A DNA stretch of 64,000 nucleotides from an uncultured Carboxylicivirga sp. (GCF_963668385.1 NZ_OY764327.1:5584724-5648723), one strand, 5' to 3'; positions 27,458-38,238 are shown, counted from the first letter of the stretch. Made by a program: numbers and translations. Notes: a model not told the origin generated them from the letters alone.

Positions 27458-27487
27458 AGGCTCTTCTATAAAAAGAGCCTTTTTTTA
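27458..27487 (+). terminator. Rho-independent terminator of siaC
   Basis: Perfect arms AGGCTCTT (27458-27465) and AAGAGCCT (27473-27480) are followed by a run of seven T. It starts 21 bp past the stop codon. Confidence 0.88.
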
Positions 27488-27589
27488 TGCCTACACCCTA
27501 TAATTGTATCATATCAGAACAAATAATTGCTAAAATCTTATCTCAAATTGATTACTTTGTGCCATCATCAATATAAAAAACAATCAGAT

Positions 27590-29203
27590 ATGATAAAACA
27601 ATTTTCTGTTATTGCTATAGGCATCCTAACTGCAACTATATCAATAAGCGCACAGAACATCAAAGATCAAAAAAATGATCCTTTCTTTGGCGAAAGTTGT
27701 ACCTCAATAATGGTAAGTAAAGGTGCCACCACCGACGGATCGGTTATCACCAGTCATACTTGCGACGGACGATACAGAACCTGGGTAACCATGGAAAAAG
27801 GCGTATCTTATAAGAACGATACCGTTACATCAATTTTTAAAGGGAAACTAAGAACCGAAACGCCCTGGGACATGCGTGGCGTTAAAGAAGCAGGGCAAAT
27901 TCCACAGGCTAAACAAACGTATGCCTTCTTAAATACAGCTTATCCTTGCCTTAACGAAAAGCAGTTAGCCATTGGCGAAACCACAACTGTAGGCCCCGAA
28001 GAATTAGTTAACGAGAAAGGAATGTTCCTGATTGAAGAATTGGAGCGAATTGCTTTGCAACGTTGTTCTACCGCCCGCGATGCTATTCAACTTATTGGCA
28101 AGCTAATAAAAGAATACGGATATGGCGACTGGGGCGAGTGCATTACCATTGCCGACAAAAAAGAAGTGTGGCAACTCGAGATATTTGGCGAAGGACCTGA
28201 TAATATTGGCGGTGTTTGGGCAGCTCAGCGAATACCTGACGGTCATGTGGGTGTGTCGGCAAATATATCGCGTATTGGCGAACTTAAATTGAAAGACAAA
28301 GACCATTATATGGCTTCGGATAATGTATTTAAAGTGGCTAAAAAGCTGGGACGTTGGGATGGCAAAGAGCCGTTTAAGTTTTGGAAAGCATATGGCGATA
28401 ACGAAAAACCATTTAACATTCGCGAGTACTTTATTTTTAACACACTGGCTCCGTCTTTACACCTAAGTTACGATGCCGACGAACTTCCATTTTCGGTTAA
28501 ACCCGATCATCCGGTAAGTGTTGAGGATGTTATGGCTTTGTACCGTCAAACCTACGAAGGTACGGCGTTTGACATGACCCAAAATATTAAGATAATAAAA
28601 AAGAAGAGAGACGATGATGGAAAAGTGATAGGACAGGACACCATTACCTCACCTATTGCCAATCCCTGGCCAACAGGATCGGCCCGCAACACCTACAATT
28701 ATCTCGATAGCACAGCCATAACTTATCAACGTACGGTTGCTGTTTCGTGGTGTTCATATTCCGAAATTATTCAGCTTCGCGATTGGTTACCTGATGAAGT
28801 AGGTGGTGTTGCCTGGTTATCGTTCGACAATCCGGCCGAAAGTCCTCGTATTCCAGTATATGCAGGTACTACTGAGTTACCCGAAAGCTTTAATTATTGC
28901 GGACAAAAACGTTATAGAGATGATGCTATTATCTGGAAATACCGAAAAGCTAATAAGCTGGCAACATTAGCCTGGCAAGAAACCAAAGGCGATGTGTTAA
29001 AGGAGGTATTGCATTTCGAAAACAAAGGTTTGAAAAACGGAACTTTGCTCGAACAGCAAGTTGAATCGCTTATAAAAGATGGTAAAAAAGAAGAAGCACA
29101 AGAGCTTCTTAATAGATATACTTTTGACTTTACAGGCGAAACCATTTATAAATGGAAAAATCTGGAAGATCGTTACTGGAGTCGTTTTGGCTTGGGATTT
29201 TAA
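27590..29203 (+). CDS. Peptidase family C69 (U34) dipeptidase, secreted
   Basis: A 537-residue protein from the ATG at 27590. An in-frame TTG 63 bp upstream is rejected because the signal peptide (MIKQFSVIAIG to ISAQ) begins at the ATG. After the signal comes GESCTSIMVSKGATTDGSVITSHTCD, where the Cys of SCTS is the expected N-terminal nucleophile exposed by processing, as in the Ntn-hydrolase fold. GYGDWGECITIADKKEVW and NISRIGEL are further family blocks. It cleaves dipeptides, probably in the periplasm or at the surface, supporting amino-acid scavenging. It is monocistronic with a strong terminator. Confidence 0.9.
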   Translation: MIKQFSVIAIGILTATISISAQNIKDQKNDPFFGESCTSIMVSKGATTDGSVITSHTCDGRYRTWVTMEKGVSYKNDTVTSIFKGKLRTETPWDMRGVKEAGQIPQAKQTYAFLNTAYPCLNEKQLAIGETTTVGPEELVNEKGMFLIEELERIALQRCSTARDAIQLIGKLIKEYGYGDWGECITIADKKEVWQLEIFGEGPDNIGGVWAAQRIPDGHVGVSANISRIGELKLKDKDHYMASDNVFKVAKKLGRWDGKEPFKFWKAYGDNEKPFNIREYFIFNTLAPSLHLSYDADELPFSVKPDHPVSVEDVMALYRQTYEGTAFDMTQNIKIIKKKRDDDGKVIGQDTITSPIANPWPTGSARNTYNYLDSTAITYQRTVAVSWCSYSEIIQLRDWLPDEVGGVAWLSFDNPAESPRIPVYAGTTELPESFNYCGQKRYRDDAIIWKYRKANKLATLAWQETKGDVLKEVLHFENKGLKNGTLLEQQVESLIKDGKKEEAQELLNRYTFDFTGETIYKWKNLEDRYWSRFGLGF

Positions 29204-29213
29204 AATGATATTT

Positions 29214-29251
29214 AAAAGCTCCCCTCGGGAAACTATTAATGGGGAGCTTTT
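29214..29251 (+). terminator. Terminator between convergent dipeptidase and HU-related genes
   Basis: Perfect 11-bp arms AAAAGCTCCCC (29214-29224) and GGGGAGCTTTT (29241-29251) lie between two convergent genes. It can serve both strands because the arms end in A and T runs. Confidence 0.82.
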
Positions 29252-29272
29252 AAGTATTAATAACAAATATCT

Positions 29273-29656
29273 TTATACCGAAGACTTTTGGAAACTAGCA
29301 TCAGCTAATTTCTTTTTCAAATCTTTACCCGGTGTAAAAATGATTTTTACATTTTTAATCATAGAAGCATTAAACGCTTCGGCACTTTCAACCCCCTCGC
29401 TGCTAAACGATAGGCGGAGTGTACCTAAATCGCCTAGATTGACAGAATTACCATCCAACAAGTACTTTGGAATCTGATCTACCAAATTATCCAATGTACT
29501 ATTAACATCTCCTCTGGTTAACGAGGATTTTTCAACAATATCGACACTTATTGCTTTGAGTGTTTTCTTTCCCGATAAAACAGGTGTTGCATATAACTTC
29601 TTTGCTGCCTCTGGTTTACTTGGATTTCTTCTTTCAACTAACTTGTATTTAATCAT
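29273..29656 (-). CDS. HU-related DNA-binding protein
   Basis: A 127-residue protein from the ATG at 29656; an earlier in-frame ATG (29731) would add 25 hydrophobic residues with no family match and is rejected. It begins MIKYKLVERRNPSKPEAAKKLYA, characteristic of the HU-related histone-like family of Bacteroidota. ISSLTRG-like helices are followed by the VNLGDLGTLRLSFSS beta arm and KIIFTPGKDLKKKLADASF. It binds DNA, probably as a dimer, in nucleoid organisation. Upstream it has a predicted promoter (TTG, 19 nt, TATCTTTA) and a remarkable 22-bp-periodic motif array starting about 150 bp before the start codon. Confidence 0.85.
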   Translation of the reverse strand: MIKYKLVERRNPSKPEAAKKLYATPVLSGKKTLKAISVDIVEKSSLTRGDVNSTLDNLVDQIPKYLLDGNSVNLGDLGTLRLSFSSEGVESAEAFNASMIKNVKIIFTPGKDLKKKLADASFQKSSV

Positions 29657-29803
29657 CTGAATAAATATTAAAGGTGAATTATTATACTTATTAAAGATAA
29701 TAATATTCCTTACAATTACAATATCCCCCACGGGTTATACACCCAACTTTTATTAACCTTAGCTATTAAGATGTTAAGATACATATAGTACTTTTTTTAT
29801 CTC

Positions 29804-29903
29804 CATAGTTATGGAATTATACTTTCATAGTTATGAAAATAAATTTTGATAGTTATGAAAAAATATTTTCGTAACTATCAAAATTTATTTTCGCAACTAT
29901 ATA
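29804..29903. repeat. Five 10-bp motif copies at exact 22-bp spacing upstream of the HU-related gene
   Basis: CATAGTTATG (29804), CATAGTTATG (29826) and GATAGTTATG (29848) are followed by the reverse-oriented CGTAACTATC (29870) and CGCAACTATA (29892). All five start exactly 22 bp apart, about two helical turns, with A/T-only 12-bp spacers apart from one C or so. The array flips orientation after the third copy. Confidence 0.85.
29835..29892. repeat. 27-bp near-perfect inverted repeat within the motif array
   Basis: Positions 29835-29855 are the exact reverse complement of 29872-29892 (21 bp). The match continues inward with one T-G pair and five more pairs, leaving a 4-nt loop. It would form a very long A/T-rich hairpin or cruciform. 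Confidence 0.85.
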
Positions 29904-29907
29904 TTTT

Positions 29908-30117
29908 TCATTTCTTACCTATTACCTGCATTCGACGTAAACTTTTAAACTGAGAACGCTTACCAATGGTGAATTTCAAGTGTATATTAACGAAAGAATA
30001 GCGGGCTATTTTGGGTCGATTGCACGAAGCAAATTGCTGTTTGTAAGTGGAAATTAGCACGCTTTGAATAAAAGTGGGTGTCCAAAAAAGTAATTCGGCA
30101 AATGCGGAATTTTTCAA
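29908..30117 (-). other. Unsupported 69-codon open frame, possible gene remnant
   Basis: A minus-strand open frame begins MKNSAFAELLFW and ends in a basic RRMQVIGKK. It has no recognised domain, no signal peptide, no good ribosome site and borders the motif array. It may be a remnant or chance frame and is listed only to record the content of this otherwise gene-free 760-bp stretch (29657-30417). Confidence 0.2.
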
Positions 30118-30140
30118 ATTGTAATTTTGTTTTCAATTAA

Positions 30141-30222
30141 CCCCACCAAACCTCCCCTAAAAGGGAGGCTTAAGTCCCCTGCAGGGGAATCGAAGATCGG
30201 CAAAGCCAATTAGGGATAACTA
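30141..30222. repeat. REP-like GC-rich palindromic cluster
   Basis: A local island of higher GC holds CCTCCC/GGGAGG (30151-30168, 6-nt loop) and the perfect palindrome TCCCCTGCAGGGGA (30175-30188), followed by an AATTAGGG element. Tandem hairpins of this kind are typical of dispersed intergenic palindromes in Bacteroidota. Only one copy is visible in this window. Confidence 0.55.
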
Positions 30223-30373
30223 TTTAACTTATGATACAAGCCCGAAAGTGGGTTGAACTTTGCTATAAAACAATTTGAACTATTGATTCGCATTATTAAC
30301 AAATACTTAAAGCGTGAGTAAAAGCTTAACCTTTCGTTCAGTTTCAACTTAAATTAACTTCATGTTGGGTTAA

Positions 30374-30381
30374 TACATTTG
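30374..30381 (+). promoter_or_regulatory. Minus-7 element of the secreted-protein gene
   Basis: TACATTTG is an exact TAnnTTTG match 36 bp before the ATG at 30418. No TTG is seen at the standard upstream distance. Confidence 0.45.
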
Positions 30382-30417
30382 TGTAAATGAGAAACAGGAA
30401 TTATTAATCTAACACAA

Positions 30418-30981
30418 ATGAAAAAGAAAGCAATTTTTAAACTAAGTCTGTTGGTAGCACTTACCATTGGGCTATATGGTCCTTTGAAAGCACAGGACGC
30501 ATTAACTTACACCAAAGAGATAAAGGCTAAAACGCCACAAGAAATTAATACAGCTATCAGTAATTTAACTTTAACACTGGTTGAAAAAACCAACGCCAAT
30601 GTATGCGCACAATGCAAAGACAAAAACGTTGTTATTTTCAAAGGGCAAATACCATTAACCTTAACCAACAATCCGTACGATGTAGCTTATAATTTTAATG
30701 GCTATATCAATTATCAATTAGAAGTGAATTACAATAATGGTATTGAATTAACTTTTAAAAACCTGAAACACGAATCGAAAAACTCGATTAATGGTTTTGA
30801 TCTTAACTATGGCCAGTTATTATCCAATGGTTCTACTTCAAAAAATGCGGTTTACAACAATTATAACTTTTTGCTGGAAGATTATCGAAAAATAACTCTT
30901 TTTCAAACCGATAAAGACATGGAAAAACGAATCCAACAAAAAGTAATTGATAATATTGATGAGTTGATAGCAGAAAAATAA
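30418..30981 (+). CDS. Secreted protein of unknown function
   Basis: A 187-residue protein with a signal peptide (about 1-25, LKAQD). The mature part has CAQCKDKN, a CxxC that could bind metal or form a disulphide. A beta-rich middle with repeated Asn/Tyr (NNPYDVAYNFNGYINYQLEVNYN) resembles small outer-membrane or periplasmic beta proteins. A charged helical C-terminus follows (KDMEKRIQQKVIDNIDEL). I do not recognise a family. It is transcribed alone, with a minus-7 element upstream and a strong terminator downstream. Confidence 0.72.
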   Translation: MKKKAIFKLSLLVALTIGLYGPLKAQDALTYTKEIKAKTPQEINTAISNLTLTLVEKTNANVCAQCKDKNVVIFKGQIPLTLTNNPYDVAYNFNGYINYQLEVNYNNGIELTFKNLKHESKNSINGFDLNYGQLLSNGSTSKNAVYNNYNFLLEDYRKITLFQTDKDMEKRIQQKVIDNIDELIAEK

Positions 30982-31003
30982 CTGCTGCTTTAATAAAAGG
31001 TTT

Positions 31004-31040
31004 CCCGTATAGGTGTATTAATCTCTATACGGGATTTTTT
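31004..31040 (+). terminator. Terminator between convergent secreted-protein and antiporter genes
   Basis: Perfect arms CCCGTATAG (31004-31012) and CTATACGGG (31025-31033) are followed by A and six T. It sits between convergent genes. Confidence 0.85.
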
Positions 31041-31066
31041 ATGAATAAAGGTAAGTTTTAAATCTA

Positions 31067-32287
31067 TTATTCAGCTTTCTCCAATAAATGAGGACCAAAT
31101 ACTTTAATGCCTATTGCACCAATAGGAGCTGTAACCACAATACTTAATACAGCTAATGCCAATATGGTTTGTCCGGTTTGAGTAGTAACATCACCCAATC
31201 GTCCCTCTCCTATCATTGTTAACGGTACTGCCCCAATAGCAGCCTGCACCGTTGCTTTAGGTAAATAGGCAATTACACTAAAAATACGTTCTTTATTATT
31301 AAGTTTTGACCCCAATAACGAAAGCCACACTCCAATACTTCGAGCCGTTAAACCTAACAAAAGAATTAACAAACCGCTACCTATTAACGATGCATTTAAT
31401 TGCGATATTTGCACTTCGGTTCCGATATAAACAAACAATAAAATTTCGGCCAACACCCATACTTTATTAAACTTAGCCGATAAGCGATTGGCCAGCTTGT
31501 CGTATTTTTCCAATATCATAAAACCAATGCCCATAATACCAAGCAGTCCGGCCAGCGGAACAATCTCTTTCAGACTTTCCCACTCGGTAAACTCGTAAAA
31601 CATAACTGCTATAATCATGAAGATGATTACTTTTTTGGTATCGCGAATATGATATCGTTTAAAAAACCAGACTAAAACCAAACCAATCAAAGCACCCAAT
31701 AAAGCACCTAAGGCAATTCCAATAGGTACGCTCCACAAAATATGGGTGTAATCAATGGCATTTCCGGCTGCTAATCCGGTAAACACGCCAAATATGGTAA
31801 TGGCAAATACATCGTCAACCGATGCTCCGGCCAGCACCAAAGTAGGAACATCCTTTTTAGCACCGTATCCCTTATCCTTTAAATCGAGCATGGCCGGAAC
31901 TACCACTGCCGGCGAAACAGCAGCAATAATAAAGCCTAACATTCCGCCTTCGATAAAAGAAAATCCAAGTATATAATGAGCAATCAACAACACGGTTGTA
32001 CCTTCTAAAACCCCTGGAATAAAACTAAGGTTGATAGCCGGTCGTCCAACATTGTGCAATGTTTTTTTATTGATACCCAATCCAGCTCGTATTAAAATAA
32101 CAATCAAAGCAGCCGTTTTAAACTCTTTCATAAAAACAGCAACCTCCGGATCAACCAAATTAAACACACTCGGCCCCAATAATATTCCAGTAAATATCAT
32201 TCCTAAAATACCAGGTAACTTAACTAGTGTAAAAAGATAATTTAATAAAAGCGCAGTAAGAATAATTAGTGCGAAATCGATTAACAT
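31067..32287 (-). CDS. Cation/proton antiporter (CPA2 type)
   Basis: A 406-residue integral membrane protein with about 12-13 predicted helices and no cytoplasmic RCK/TrkA domain. The signature AAVSPAVVVPAMLDL lies near residue 122-136. The ion-binding GASVDD has adjacent Asp158-Asp159, the DD form found in electrogenic CPA2 exchangers. It would exchange Na+ or K+ for H+ for pH and salt balance, which fits a saline habitat. It has a well-formed promoter (TTG, 19 nt, TATCTTTG) and is monocistronic. Confidence 0.88.
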   Translation of the reverse strand: MLIDFALIILTALLLNYLFTLVKLPGILGMIFTGILLGPSVFNLVDPEVAVFMKEFKTAALIVILIRAGLGINKKTLHNVGRPAINLSFIPGVLEGTTVLLIAHYILGFSFIEGGMLGFIIAAVSPAVVVPAMLDLKDKGYGAKKDVPTLVLAGASVDDVFAITIFGVFTGLAAGNAIDYTHILWSVPIGIALGALLGALIGLVLVWFFKRYHIRDTKKVIIFMIIAVMFYEFTEWESLKEIVPLAGLLGIMGIGFMILEKYDKLANRLSAKFNKVWVLAEILLFVYIGTEVQISQLNASLIGSGLLILLLGLTARSIGVWLSLLGSKLNNKERIFSVIAYLPKATVQAAIGAVPLTMIGEGRLGDVTTQTGQTILALAVLSIVVTAPIGAIGIKVFGPHLLEKAE

Positions 32288-32307
32288 GATGCGTGAGTTT
32301 AGAGCAA

Positions 32308-32337
32308 CAAAGATAATTCAATATATTAATGAGTCAA
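32308..32337 (-). promoter_or_regulatory. Predicted Bacteroidota promoter of the antiporter
   Basis: On the minus strand, TTG (32337-32335), 19 nt, then TATCTTTG (32315-32308), an exact TAnnTTTG. It ends 21 bp from the ATG. Confidence 0.65.
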
Positions 32338-32661
32338 TTTTCGATTTAACAATTATCGATTGATCGATGTGGCAATTTGCGATTATTTGATAATAAAAAG
32401 ACTAATCTATTGATGTTTTTGACTTTTAAACTTTGACTTAAAACAATCCAGTCGCGCAGGAACGACTATAACAGCATAGTAGGCAAGTGTTATGTTAATA
32501 AAAATAATGCAAATCAAAGCCCGAAAGGTTGTCTGTAGTATTTTATCAATTAAAACCATCATTGAACTAAAGTTATCAATCTAATTCACGAGTTAAACAT
32601 CTCAGCAACTATACAATAGACGCTTTCGAATATTATCCCCTTAATATTAGGGCAAAAATTG

Positions 32662-32669
32662 TATTTTTG
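32662..32669 (+). promoter_or_regulatory. Minus-7 element of ligA
   Basis: TATTTTTG matches TAnnTTTG 30 bp before the ligA ATG. The upstream TTG element is not evident. Confidence 0.4.
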
Positions 32670-32695
32670 TTTGAAAGCAAGCGATTAGATAATAG

Positions 32696-34699
<2,004 letters not shown>

Positions 34700-34721
34700 G
34701 AACAGACTTTAGTATTAACAT

Positions 34722-35270
34722 ATGAGCAACATCATCGATAATTTCAGAGAAACAATAGGCGCTTATTTTCTTAAACGCGAAATAAAGAAGCAGCCTCATA
34801 AAGCCTCTGTTCACAATCTTCAAACGGCCGAAACAGCCGGAATATTATTTGATGCTACCCAACCCGAAAACCTGAAAATTGTTAAAGAACTAATTAGCGA
34901 ACTAAAAGAGTTTAATATCAAAAGTCAGGCACTTGGATACATCAACCAAAACAAACGCGACGATGATTATATTGGCGATAGCACCTACAGCTTTGCCTGC
35001 AAAAAAGACTTTAGCTTTTTTTATACGCCTAAATCTGAAAATATCATCACGTTTATGAATACACAGTATCATTTACTTATTATATTGGTAAATGATTTGA
35101 CGTTTCCGGTTGATTATATTGGATCCTTATCGAAGGCACAATTTAAAGCTGGACGTGCCAATGTAGATAACGAACTATTAGATTTTATGATCGAATTGAA
35201 AGAAGGTGACACAATAAGAGATTTAAAAAAACATATTATTCACTACCTTTCAATTATCAACAATAAATAA
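34722..35270 (+). CDS. Conserved hypothetical protein, DUF6913-like
   Basis: A 182-residue cytoplasmic protein between ligA (22 bp) and dapA (6 bp). It has an N-terminal basic helix (FLKREIKKQPHK), a TAGILFDATQPENLKIV strand-helix unit and a KDFSFFYTPKSENIITFMNTQYHLLI core. The position immediately before dapA and this pattern fit a small Bacteroidota family I know as DUF6913. It has no catalytic motif and its function is unknown. Tight spacing implies co-transcription with both neighbours. Confidence 0.7.
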   Translation: MSNIIDNFRETIGAYFLKREIKKQPHKASVHNLQTAETAGILFDATQPENLKIVKELISELKEFNIKSQALGYINQNKRDDDYIGDSTYSFACKKDFSFFYTPKSENIITFMNTQYHLLIILVNDLTFPVDYIGSLSKAQFKAGRANVDNELLDFMIELKEGDTIRDLKKHIIHYLSIINNK

Positions 35271-35276
35271 CGGGCC

Positions 35277-36161
35277 ATGCTAACACCCTATCAAATAGGC
35301 GGCACAGGAGTAGCTTTGGTTACTCCATTCGATAACAAAAGCGATATAGATTTTGAATCGCTCGATCGTTTGGTGCATTTTGTTATTCAAAATCAAGTCG
35401 ATTTTTTAGTGGCTTTGGGTACCACTTCCGAAGCTGCAACCCTGAGTGATATCGAAAAAAGAGAAGTTGTTCGACAGATAATAGCTGCCAATGCAGGTCG
35501 CAAACCTTTAATTGTTGGAATGGGTGGAAACAATACTGCTCAGGTGGTTGATACCATAAACAAAACCAATTTTGAAGGCATCGATGGTATTTTATCTGTG
35601 GTACCATTTTACAACAAACCCAATCAAGAGGGTATTTACCAGCATTTTGCCGAAATAGCAAAAGCCTCTCCGGTTCCTGTTATAATCTACAATGTACCAG
35701 GTCGGACTTCGTGTAACATTAAAGCAGAAACAACTCTTCGACTGGCGCATGAATTTGATAATATCATAGCAGTAAAAGAAGCATCGGGTAATTTAATGCA
35801 GATTATGAATATCATCCATAAAAAACCTGATAATTTCATGGTTTTAAGCGGTGATGATGCATCTACCCTACCTTTACTTGCCTTAGGTGCCGATGGTGTT
35901 ATTTCGGTAACTGCCAATGGTTTTCCATTTGAGTTTAGCGAAATGGTTCGTGATGTTATGGATGAATCGTTAGACGAGGCCTGCGAAATTCATTATAAAC
36001 TACTGGATATGATTCAGCTTCTGTTTAAAGAAGGAAATCCGGCTGGAATCAAAGCTCTTTTGCATGCTCGTGGTTTAGTTGATAATCAATTAAGACTACC
36101 TCTTGTACCTGTTTCTTTAGAAACTTATACTGCTATTGAAAATATTTTAAACAATTTTTAA
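35277..36161 (+). CDS. dapA: 4-hydroxy-tetrahydrodipicolinate synthase
   Basis: A 294-residue TIM-barrel aldolase. GTGVALVTPF is at the start, GTTSEAATL near 48-56 and YNVPGRT with Tyr138. Lys167 in IAVKEASG forms the Schiff base. LSGDDA and GADGVISV close the barrel. It condenses pyruvate with aspartate semialdehyde in lysine and diaminopimelate synthesis. Length and all catalytic residues match the family. It lies in a dense plus-strand group after ligA. Confidence 0.96.
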   Translation: MLTPYQIGGTGVALVTPFDNKSDIDFESLDRLVHFVIQNQVDFLVALGTTSEAATLSDIEKREVVRQIIAANAGRKPLIVGMGGNNTAQVVDTINKTNFEGIDGILSVVPFYNKPNQEGIYQHFAEIAKASPVPVIIYNVPGRTSCNIKAETTLRLAHEFDNIIAVKEASGNLMQIMNIIHKKPDNFMVLSGDDASTLPLLALGADGVISVTANGFPFEFSEMVRDVMDESLDEACEIHYKLLDMIQLLFKEGNPAGIKALLHARGLVDNQLRLPLVPVSLETYTAIENILNNF

Positions 36162-36211
36162 TCTTTTGGTCTGTTTTTTGTTAATCAATACCAGAAAATA
36201 AACTTCATACT

Positions 36212-36805
36212 ATGAAAACTAGAATTTATCTAAGCCTGACATTAGTTTTTGCTCTTAGCATCCTAAGCGGATGTATGACTCATAAAGTAGAACGTGTCGA
36301 TACCAAAGAAACAATTGATTTAAGCGGACGATGGAACGATACCGACTCGCGTTTGGTTGCCGAAGAAATGGTTAATCAAGTTTTGGGTGGCGCATGGATC
36401 GATAATCATCTACAAAGTTCGGGCGGCGAAAAACCAGTTGTGGTGGTTGGTTTGGTATATAACAAATCGCACGAACACATTAATGCCGAAACTTTTGTAA
36501 AAGATGTTGAACGTGCCTTTATTAATAGTGGACGCGTACGCTTAGTACAAGCCGGAGATAAAAGAGAAGAGCTTCGCAAAGAAAGAGCTGCTCAACAAGA
36601 ATTTGCTAGTATGGCTACTGCTAAACAATGGGGTAAAGAATTGGGTGCCGATTTCATGTTAAACGGCGATATCAACTCCATTGTTGATACATACAACAAA
36701 GAACGTGTTAATTTCTACAAGGTTAATCTTGAATTATCCAATCTTGAAAGCAACGAAGTTGTTTGGATTGGTGATAAAGAAATCAAGAAATACATTAAAA
36801 AATAA
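36212..36805 (+). CDS. lpoB: LpoB-like lipoprotein (penicillin-binding protein activator)
   Basis: A 197-residue lipoprotein with lipobox LSGC (acyl Cys21). The mature part contains DLSGRWNDTDSRLVAEEMVNQ, VVVVGLVYNKSHEHINAETF and GADFMLNGDI, the typical LpoB-like order. In enterobacteria LpoB reaches from the outer membrane to activate PBP1b; the Bacteroidota homologues are less studied. The next gene encodes a TPR-type lipoprotein that commonly accompanies it. A perfect UUCG hairpin separates the two. Confidence 0.85.
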   Translation: MKTRIYLSLTLVFALSILSGCMTHKVERVDTKETIDLSGRWNDTDSRLVAEEMVNQVLGGAWIDNHLQSSGGEKPVVVVGLVYNKSHEHINAETFVKDVERAFINSGRVRLVQAGDKREELRKERAAQQEFASMATAKQWGKELGADFMLNGDINSIVDTYNKERVNFYKVNLELSNLESNEVVWIGDKEIKKYIKK

Positions 36806-36813
36806 CATTACAC

Positions 36814-36840
36814 AGAAGAAGCTTCGGCTTCTTCTTTCTC
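36814..36840 (+). terminator. UUCG-tetraloop hairpin between lpoB and the downstream lipoprotein gene
   Basis: A perfect 9-bp stem AGAAGAAGC/GCTTCTTCT closes a TTCG tetraloop (36814-36835), followed by TTCTC. The tract is short, so it may partly terminate or protect the lpoB mRNA end while allowing read-through. Confidence 0.65.
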
Positions 36841-36855
36841 TTACGAACCCTTCCT

Positions 36856-38238
36856 ATGATCCGAAGATTTCTGCTCCTTTCCATAATAAGTGTTGTACTA
36901 AGCTCTTGCCTCACCTATTACGAGAAAAACATTCAGTTACAAAACATGATTTCAGCTGGTAATTTCGAATCGGCTGATAAAATACTGCAAAACGATAAAA
37001 AAGGTTCTGAGGGAAAAAATCGTATGCTGTACTTTTGTAATCGAGGTGTTGTTTCTTTTATGAATGGCGAATATCAGCAAAGTATCGACTACTTAAATCA
37101 GGCCGATTATTATGTTGAAGACTTTAAGCGAAATTTAGGAAGCGAAGCGTTGGCGCTGATTACCAATCCGGGCATTAAACCTTATCGACCTGAGGATTTT
37201 GAAGCGGTAATGGTGCATTATTACAAAGCACTCAATTTCATTTACCTTAACGATTACGAAGGAGCTTTAGTTGAATGTAGAAGAATAGATATTTTACTTC
37301 AGCAATTAAACGAGAAATACAAAGAAGGAAAAAACAAATACACCCGCGACGCATTTGCTCATAACTTAATGGGTTTGATTTACGAAGCTTCGGGCAATGT
37401 AAACGACGCTTTTATTGCATACCGCAATTCTTTGGAAATTTATGAGCAGGATTACACCAAACTATTTGGTGTTAAACCTCCTGAACAATTAAAGAAAGAT
37501 ATCCTGCGTACAGCTTACGAACTGGGTTTTGGAACAGAGCTTCATTTTTACGAGAATAAATTTGGTATGACCTACGAACCTGAAGAAGGCGAAAATGGCT
37601 ACCTGGTATTTCTATGGATGAATGGCTTTGGGCCTATCAAAGATGAGTGGAGCATCAATTTTGTTAACACCGGTTACAACGATGGTTGGATAACTCTGGC
37701 AAATGAAGAGTACAATCTGACTTTCCCCATCTACATCGGAAAATACTCCGATGAACAAAAAAATTCATTAAAAAACCTATCTGTTCTGCGGGTTGCTTTT
37801 CCAAAATATGTTGAGCGTAAACCTTTATTTCAAAATGCCTACATATCGGCTAATGGAGAGCAATATCCACTTGAGTTATCAGAAAACATTAATGCCATTG
37901 CCTTTCAGTGTTTGAAAGATCGTATGCTTCGCGAAATTGGTGCTGGTATCGCTCGTTTAGCAGCTAAAAAAGCAATGGAAGCTGCCGTGAGAAATGAAAA
38001 CGAAAACCTTGGCGCGGTTCTTAGTATTTTAAATGCAGCAACCGAACAAGCAGATACCAGAAACTGGCAATCCCTTCCGTACAGCATTTCATATTGTCGT
38101 ATTCCTCTTGGAGAGGGAACTCATCAAGTAAATTTAACTACAACCGGAAATGCTCAAAACCAGGTTCCATTTACTTTTAATATCAAAAAAGGACAAACTA
38201 CATTTTTTGCATTTCACAACCTCGAAAGTCTAAAGTAA
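36856..38238 (+). CDS. TPR-type lipoprotein (COG3014-like), partner of lpoB
   Basis: A 460-residue lipoprotein (LSSC, acyl Cys18). An N-terminal helical repeat region has YFCNRGVVSFMNGEYQQSIDYLNQADYY and NLMGLIYEASGNVNDAFIAYRNS, typical TPR units. A beta-rich C-terminal half (about 220-330) and a predicted helix with alternating Ala/Lys near 365-385 follow. It resembles COG3014 proteins found next to lpoB. A role in cell-wall synthesis or envelope assembly is inferred only from the pairing. Confidence 0.78.
   Translation: MIRRFLLLSIISVVLSSCLTYYEKNIQLQNMISAGNFESADKILQNDKKGSEGKNRMLYFCNRGVVSFMNGEYQQSIDYLNQADYYVEDFKRNLGSEALALITNPGIKPYRPEDFEAVMVHYYKALNFIYLNDYEGALVECRRIDILLQQLNEKYKEGKNKYTRDAFAHNLMGLIYEASGNVNDAFIAYRNSLEIYEQDYTKLFGVKPPEQLKKDILRTAYELGFGTELHFYENKFGMTYEPEEGENGYLVFLWMNGFGPIKDEWSINFVNTGYNDGWITLANEEYNLTFPIYIGKYSDEQKNSLKNLSVLRVAFPKYVERKPLFQNAYISANGEQYPLELSENINAIAFQCLKDRMLREIGAGIARLAAKKAMEAAVRNENENLGAVLSILNAATEQADTRNWQSLPYSISYCRIPLGEGTHQVNLTTTGNAQNQVPFTFNIKKGQTTFFAFHNLESLK

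Noticed and set aside
27527-27590. TTG at 27527 as the start of the C69 dipeptidase.
   Set aside because: It would add 21 residues in front of a clear signal peptide that begins at the ATG at 27590.
29657-29731. ATG at 29731 as the start of the HU-related protein.
   Set aside because: The extra 25 residues are hydrophobic and unlike the family, which begins at MIKYKLVERR.
29804-29903. The 22-bp periodic array as a CRISPR array.
   Set aside because: There are only five 10-bp boxes, with 12-bp A/T spacers, and orientation flips in the middle. No cas gene is present.
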